Below, piece by piece: positions 7,545-10,430 of a stretch of DNA of 10,430 nt (position 1 is its first letter; each line of letters starts with the position of its first letter). Under the pieces are notes generated by a model. That model was given only the letters and a program-made list of their open reading frames with translations, was not told where the DNA came from and made no database searches. The stretch is from the NCBI GenBank assembly GCA_030153205.1, contig JASLHV010000041.1:1-10430 (forward strand), in the 5' to 3' direction. Position numbers and translations under genes: made by a program. Source of the DNA: Roseiarcus sp. Its GTDB lineage: Bacteria > Pseudomonadota > Alphaproteobacteria > Rhizobiales > Beijerinckiaceae.

Positions 7545-7560
7545 AGCGAACCGTTTTGCT
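7545..7560. promoter_or_regulatory. Candidate LacI-family operator O1
   Basis: AGCGAACCGTTTTGCT is an imperfect palindrome with the central C-G step typical of LacI-family operators (compare the PurR operator ACGCAAACGTTTGCGT). Six of eight half-site positions are symmetric, and seven of nine when the flanking T and A are included. It lies 38-53 nt upstream of the binding-protein start. Thirteen of its sixteen bases match a second site at 7675-7690 across the same intergenic region. The neighbouring LacI-type protein is the obvious binder (inference). Confidence 0.55.
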
Positions 7561-7563
7561 AGT

Positions 7564-7588
7564 TTGCCTAACCGCCCAGGTTACGCAA
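7564..7588. repeat. 25-bp inverted repeat in the divergent control region
   Basis: Left arm TTGCCTAACC and right arm GGTTACGCAA pair at nine of ten positions around a 5-nt spacer. It is distinct from the CpG-centred palindromes and abuts the one at 7545-7560. It could be an operator for a second regulator, an activator site for the transporter promoter, or an mRNA hairpin if a start site lies farther upstream. It has no T-run, so terminator function is unlikely. Confidence 0.45.
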
Positions 7589-7674
7589 GCCGAATTTATT
7601 TCAAATGGCTCAAAAATGACGCCAAATTTGCATATCCAGCCGTCGGGGGTAAGCTCATTGCTTGTCAAAGGCGC

Positions 7675-7690
7675 AGCGAAACGATTAGCT
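7675..7690. promoter_or_regulatory. Candidate LacI-family operator O2
   Basis: AGCGAAACGATTAGCT is a CpG-centred palindrome, symmetric at six of eight half-site positions, ending 5 nt before the regulator ATG at 7696. It differs from O1 at only three of sixteen bases, and their centres are 130 bp apart. The position fits autorepression of the regulator gene and, together with O1, possible DNA looping over the divergent promoters (inference). Confidence 0.55.
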
Positions 7691-7695
7691 CACAC

Positions 7696-8727
7696 ATGGC
7701 CACGATAAAGGATGTCGCCAAGGCCGCGGGGGTGTCGACGGCGACGGTGTCCGCTGTCGCCAACGACTCGGCTTATGTCAGCCCGCAACTGCGCGCTCGT
7801 GTTCAGGACGCTATTCGTGAGCTAGGTTACGCGCCGTCCCAATTGGCTCGCAATCTTAGGCGCGGAAGAAGCGAGCTAATTGCAATTGCAGTCGCGGATC
7901 TCGCCAACCCTTTCTATGCTCGCGTCGTATGTGCCGCCGAGGCTGCCGTAGCAGCCTGGGGATATTCGCTCGTCGTCTTCAACAGCGATGAAAAACCCGA
8001 GGTAGAAAAGCGCATTCTCGGTAAGGTGCACATGCTCGGCTGTGAGGGTCTGGTGCTCGTTCCGGTGGGCGATTCCATTCTTACAAGCCAGCGAGACGCC
8101 GATGGTTCGCGCATGCCAACAGTGTTGTTTGGGCGAACGATCAAAAATGATCGGCTCGACGCCGTCACAATTGACAATTTCTCCGCGGGCTTTCAAGCAA
8201 CCAGCTACCTAACGGATCTTGGTCACGTGCATATTGGCGCGATTAACGGGCCAATGCACTTCAGCACCGGACGGGAGCGGTTTGAGGGCATGCAAGCCGC
8301 GCTGGCTGCTAGAGGCCTTATTCTGGATAATCGATTTGTACGCCCCGGCGAATTTCGTGAAGAAGCAGCCTATTCGGCAGCGCGCAGCCTCTTGGCGCAA
8401 CCCGAACGGCCGACCGCCATTTATGTGGCCAGTGGACTAATGGCGCTCGGGGTCATGCGCGCCATCGGCGATGCTGGATTGAAATGCCCGGAAGACATAT
8501 CCGTGGCATCGACCGACAACATTCCCGGCGTTCGCGGACTCAAGCCAGCGCTGACACGCACCGAGCATCCTATTGTCGATATGGTAGACGAGGCGATCCG
8601 GCTTCTAATAGACAGGATCAAGAAAAACTACCTACAGGAAGGACGTATCTTAGTTTTTCAGCCGGCATTGGTGGTGGGAAACAGTTGCTCGCCGGTGTCG
8701 CGGCGGAGCTTAACAAAGACACTTTAG
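7696..8727 (+). CDS. LacI/GalR-family transcriptional regulator
   Basis: A 343-residue DNA-binding regulator, normal LacI-family length. The N-terminal helix-turn-helix runs MATIKDVAKAAGVSTATVSAVAND (1-24). A hinge helix follows, PSQLARNLRRGRS (47-59), with Leu54 as the likely minor-groove leucine. A ligand-binding core like periplasmic proteins follows from SELIAIAVADLANPFYARVV (59 on), with typical GHVHIGAING and GREREGM-like GRERFEGM segments. Recognition positions equivalent to LacI Tyr17, Gln18 and Arg22 are Thr15, Ala16 and Ala20; loss of Arg at the last is notable. The frame is open to 7483, but the family start is 7696. No clear Shine-Dalgarno precedes it, so translation may be leaderless or weak. 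It is divergent from the CUT2 importer operon and probably represses it, and perhaps itself, through the palindromes at 7545 and 7675. Confidence 0.93.
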   Translation: MATIKDVAKAAGVSTATVSAVANDSAYVSPQLRARVQDAIRELGYAPSQLARNLRRGRSELIAIAVADLANPFYARVVCAAEAAVAAWGYSLVVFNSDEKPEVEKRILGKVHMLGCEGLVLVPVGDSILTSQRDADGSRMPTVLFGRTIKNDRLDAVTIDNFSAGFQATSYLTDLGHVHIGAINGPMHFSTGRERFEGMQAALAARGLILDNRFVRPGEFREEAAYSAARSLLAQPERPTAIYVASGLMALGVMRAIGDAGLKCPEDISVASTDNIPGVRGLKPALTRTEHPIVDMVDEAIRLLIDRIKKNYLQEGRILVFQPALVVGNSCSPVSRRSLTKTL

Positions 8728-8778
8728 CGACCAACTGATGCGCTTGCGATTACCGGGCCCCTTGCATCCCCTGCCCAG

Positions 8779-9036
8779 TCACTGCCCGTAACGGGCGAGA
8801 AGGCCGACGCAGCTTGACCTGAGCCGGCTGCGATTTTTCTCCAGACATGCGAGGTAAGCTAGTGGGCCGTCTGACGCCTTTAGCTCGCGGCAATAACGCT
8901 GGGCGTCGCCGCCGCACGCATCGATCGCCTCCCGCCTTTGCTCTGGCGTTCCCATGTCCGGCGGAGAAATGGGGCCGGCCCCCGCTTCGGAAACAATCGC
9001 TGACGCCAGGGTCAAAATTATGAGTAATTGGGCCAT
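8779..9036 (-). CDS. Small secreted cysteine-rich-repeat protein
   Basis: An 85-residue exported protein from the preferred start at 9036. Residues 1 to about 21 form a signal peptide (MAQLLIILTLASAIVSEAGA) with likely cleavage at the AGA-GP region. The mature part has two Cys pairs, C-x7-C (CGGDAQRYC) and C-x11-C (CLEKNRSRLRSSC). The pattern with an aromatic before the second Cys and CL..N...L...C later matches the cysteine-rich repeat seen in small alphaproteobacterial periplasmic proteins (PF00839-like). Function is unknown. Start 9036 has AGGA 9 nt upstream. In-frame ATGs at 9045 and 9195 would spoil the signal peptide or add an unrelated extension. It is convergent with the LacI gene (51 nt apart) and divergent from the P450. 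It is probably not part of the catabolic pathway. Confidence 0.72.
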   Translation of the reverse strand: MAQLLIILTLASAIVSEAGAGPISPPDMGTPEQRREAIDACGGDAQRYCRELKASDGPLAYLACLEKNRSRLRSSCVGLLARYGQ

Positions 9037-9179
9037 GTCGCCCATTCCTGTTGCGATAAGATAAATTTCTAACGCTTGAAAGGCGGAAAAGGTTTCTGTC
9101 AATCTTTCGCCCGCGTCCGGCGCTGGGTTCTGAGGGTCCACGACGTGATGATTGTTGTGATGCTTACAGGCGCGAATAC

Positions 9180-10430
9180 ATGACCAACGCCGCAATCTAC
9201 GACGCAGACCTTTACACAGACGACTTTATTCGTGATCCGTGGCCGCACTATGAGCGCATGCGGGAGCTTGGCCCGGTTGTCTGGCTGCCCCGGCATGAAA
9301 ACTATGCGTTGACACGCTACAACGAAGTCGCGCGGGCTTTACGTGATCATGATACGTTTATTAGCGGCAAAGGCGTCGCCGCCGATGCGAAGGCTAACGA
9401 GCTGACGTTGGGAAACTCCGCAGCTTCAGACGGAGAGCGCCATACTGCAATTCGCTCCGCCACTTCCGTCCCGCTACTCCCCGGCGCGTTGGAAAAAGTC
9501 CGAGTCTCGATTGACCAGGCGGCGGAACAATTAATTGACCAGCTCGTGCGGCGAGCGAGTTTTGACACGATGGCGGATCTTGCAACGCATCTGCCTTTGA
9601 CGATTGTGCGAGACCTCGTTGGTCTTCCCGATTTTGGCAGCAACAATATGTTGCGATGGGCCAACGCGACCTTCGATCTCCTTGGCGTCCAAAATTCACG
9701 CGGAAAGGCCGCGGTCGATGTCTTCCTCGAGCAACGCCGGTTTGCGCAAAGTCAGGCCAAGCCCGAAAATTTGAAGCCAGGCAGTTGGACGCGTCGCCTC
9801 TTCGATCTCGTCAAGCAGGGAACCCTTGCCCCCGAGCTGGCGCCTGTCGCGATGCGCGACTACTTGAACCCCAGCTTGGACACGACGATCTCCGCCACCG
9901 GCCAGCTTATCTACCAACTAGGAAATAACCCCGACCAATGGGCGCTCCTACGCGAGAGGCCGCAGCTCGCTCGTAATGCGGCGAATGAAGCTGTCCGTAT
10001 GGCGTCGCCAGTCAGATCCTTTTCTCGCCATACATCGCGCCCGGTCAATATCGCCGGGACCGAGATACCTACGAACGCGCGTGTGATGATGCTGTTTGCA
10101 TCGGCAAACAGGGATCATCGCGCCTTCGCCAATCCCAACAAATTCGACATAACGCGTAACCCTCGCCATCATCTCGGTTTTGGCAGCGGGATTCATATGT
10201 GCGTAGGGATGCATCTCGCAGAAATGGAGATGATCGCCTTGTTACACGCAATGATTCCGAGAGTAAGAGAGATTCGTGTCGAAGAGCCGGTGGTTGCGCT
10301 GAACAATACTATCTATGGCTTCGCTTCGCTGCCCACGCATTTCGTCTCGCAATCTTATCGACCGGCCCCAAAGCGAAAGCACGAGGCTGCGGACGAGACA
10401 CGCAGCATGATGGTTCTTCGCGGGCAGATC
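9180..10430 (+). CDS. Cytochrome P450, C-terminus open at window edge
   Basis: At least 417 residues with no stop before the window end. It is a soluble bacterial P450 without a membrane anchor. Motifs: I-helix region YLNPSLDTTIS with the Asp-Thr pair at 234-235, K-helix EAVR (Glu270, Arg273), NRDHRAFANPNKFDITR in the meander side, and heme loop FGSGIHMCVG (334-343) with thiolate ligand Cys341. The domain ends near NNTIYGFASLPTHF, after which come a charged tail with KRKHE and the start of something beginning MMVLRGQI. Opening (DFIRDPWPHYERMRELGPVVWL) and C-terminal style resemble CYP199/CYP255-type aromatic O-dealkylases; that comparison is from memory and moderate at best. ATG 9180 has a weak AGG 9 nt upstream. 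The tail may be a simple C-terminus or a linker to a fused reductase. No ferredoxin or separate reductase gene is visible here. Confidence 0.88.
   Translation, partial: MTNAAIYDADLYTDDFIRDPWPHYERMRELGPVVWLPRHENYALTRYNEVARALRDHDTFISGKGVAADAKANELTLGNSAASDGERHTAIRSATSVPLLPGALEKVRVSIDQAAEQLIDQLVRRASFDTMADLATHLPLTIVRDLVGLPDFGSNNMLRWANATFDLLGVQNSRGKAAVDVFLEQRRFAQSQAKPENLKPGSWTRRLFDLVKQGTLAPELAPVAMRDYLNPSLDTTISATGQLIYQLGNNPDQWALLRERPQLARNAANEAVRMASPVRSFSRHTSRPVNIAGTEIPTNARVMMLFASANRDHRAFANPNKFDITRNPRHHLGFGSGIHMCVGMHLAEMEMIALLHAMIPRVREIRVEEPVVALNNTIYGFASLPTHFVSQSYRPAPKRKHEAADETRSMMVLRGQI

Noticed and set aside
7483..7695. Upstream extension of the regulator frame to 7483
   Set aside because: It would cover the divergent control region and the binding-protein start; LacI proteins begin at the helix-turn-helix, as from 7696.
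8784..8796. GCCCGT-A-ACGGGC palindrome near the LacI/cysteine-rich gene ends as a terminator
   Set aside because: It lies in the last codons of the cysteine-rich gene, has a very short stem after allowing a loop, and has no T-run on either side.
9066..9081. CpG-centred imperfect palindrome TTTCTAACGCTTGAAA upstream of the P450
   Set aside because: It is symmetric at six of eight positions but does not resemble the AGCGAA operators, and a match this weak could be chance.
9097..9102. Perfect TTGACA on the - strand as a -35 for the cysteine-rich gene
   Set aside because: No reasonable -10 hexamer occurs 16-19 nt downstream on that strand.
9037..9195. Longer start (9195) for the cysteine-rich protein
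   Set aside because: The added N-terminus is His/Asn-rich, unrelated to the family and would bury the signal peptide. The start at 9036 has an AGGA at good distance.

Overview
The window looks like a catabolic accessory locus from an alphaproteobacterium, probably of the Hyphomicrobiales (Rhizobiales) type. The basis is G+C in the high fifties by eye, a CUT2 (ribose-type) sugar importer with a LacI-family regulator, tandem SMP-30 proteins, a soluble bacterial P450 and a small secreted cysteine-rich-repeat protein. No single marker fixes the genus.

Layout, left to right. (1) On the + strand at 1-3138 lie a 5'-truncated SMP-30/gluconolactonase-family gene, a second intact paralogue, and an AMP-forming acyl-CoA synthetase. 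They are spaced 19 and 29 nt apart and form one co-directional cluster entering from the left edge. (2) On the - strand, read from 7507 down to 3141, is a tight four-gene operon: periplasmic binding protein, two-domain ABC ATPase, permease, then a metallo-beta-lactamase-fold hydrolase of the AHL-lactonase type. The joins are a 13-nt gap, an ATGA overlap and a TGATG junction, so translation is probably coupled. The operon runs head-on into the + cluster with 2 nt between stop codons. (3) A divergent control region at 7508-7695 separates this operon from a LacI-family regulator gene at 7696-8727. It holds two related 16-bp CpG-centred palindromes, one at each end, and a 25-bp inverted repeat. 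(4) On the - strand at 8779-9036 is a small secreted cysteine-rich-repeat protein. (5) From 9180 to the right edge runs a cytochrome P450 reading frame that is still open at the window end, after a complete P450 domain and a charged tail.

Working model (inference). The LacI-type repressor senses a ligand that the CUT2 transporter imports. The MBL-fold lactonase encoded in the importer operon and the two SMP-30 proteins could open lactone or ester rings. The acyl-CoA synthetase would activate a resulting carboxylate, and the P450, which resembles bacterial aromatic O-dealkylases, could oxidise the same compound or a related one. Lactonase candidates of two unrelated folds beside a CoA ligase and a sugar-type importer are the most distinctive aspect. 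The substrate cannot be read from the sequence. I see no tRNA or rRNA gene, CRISPR array, insertion sequence or convincing intrinsic terminator.
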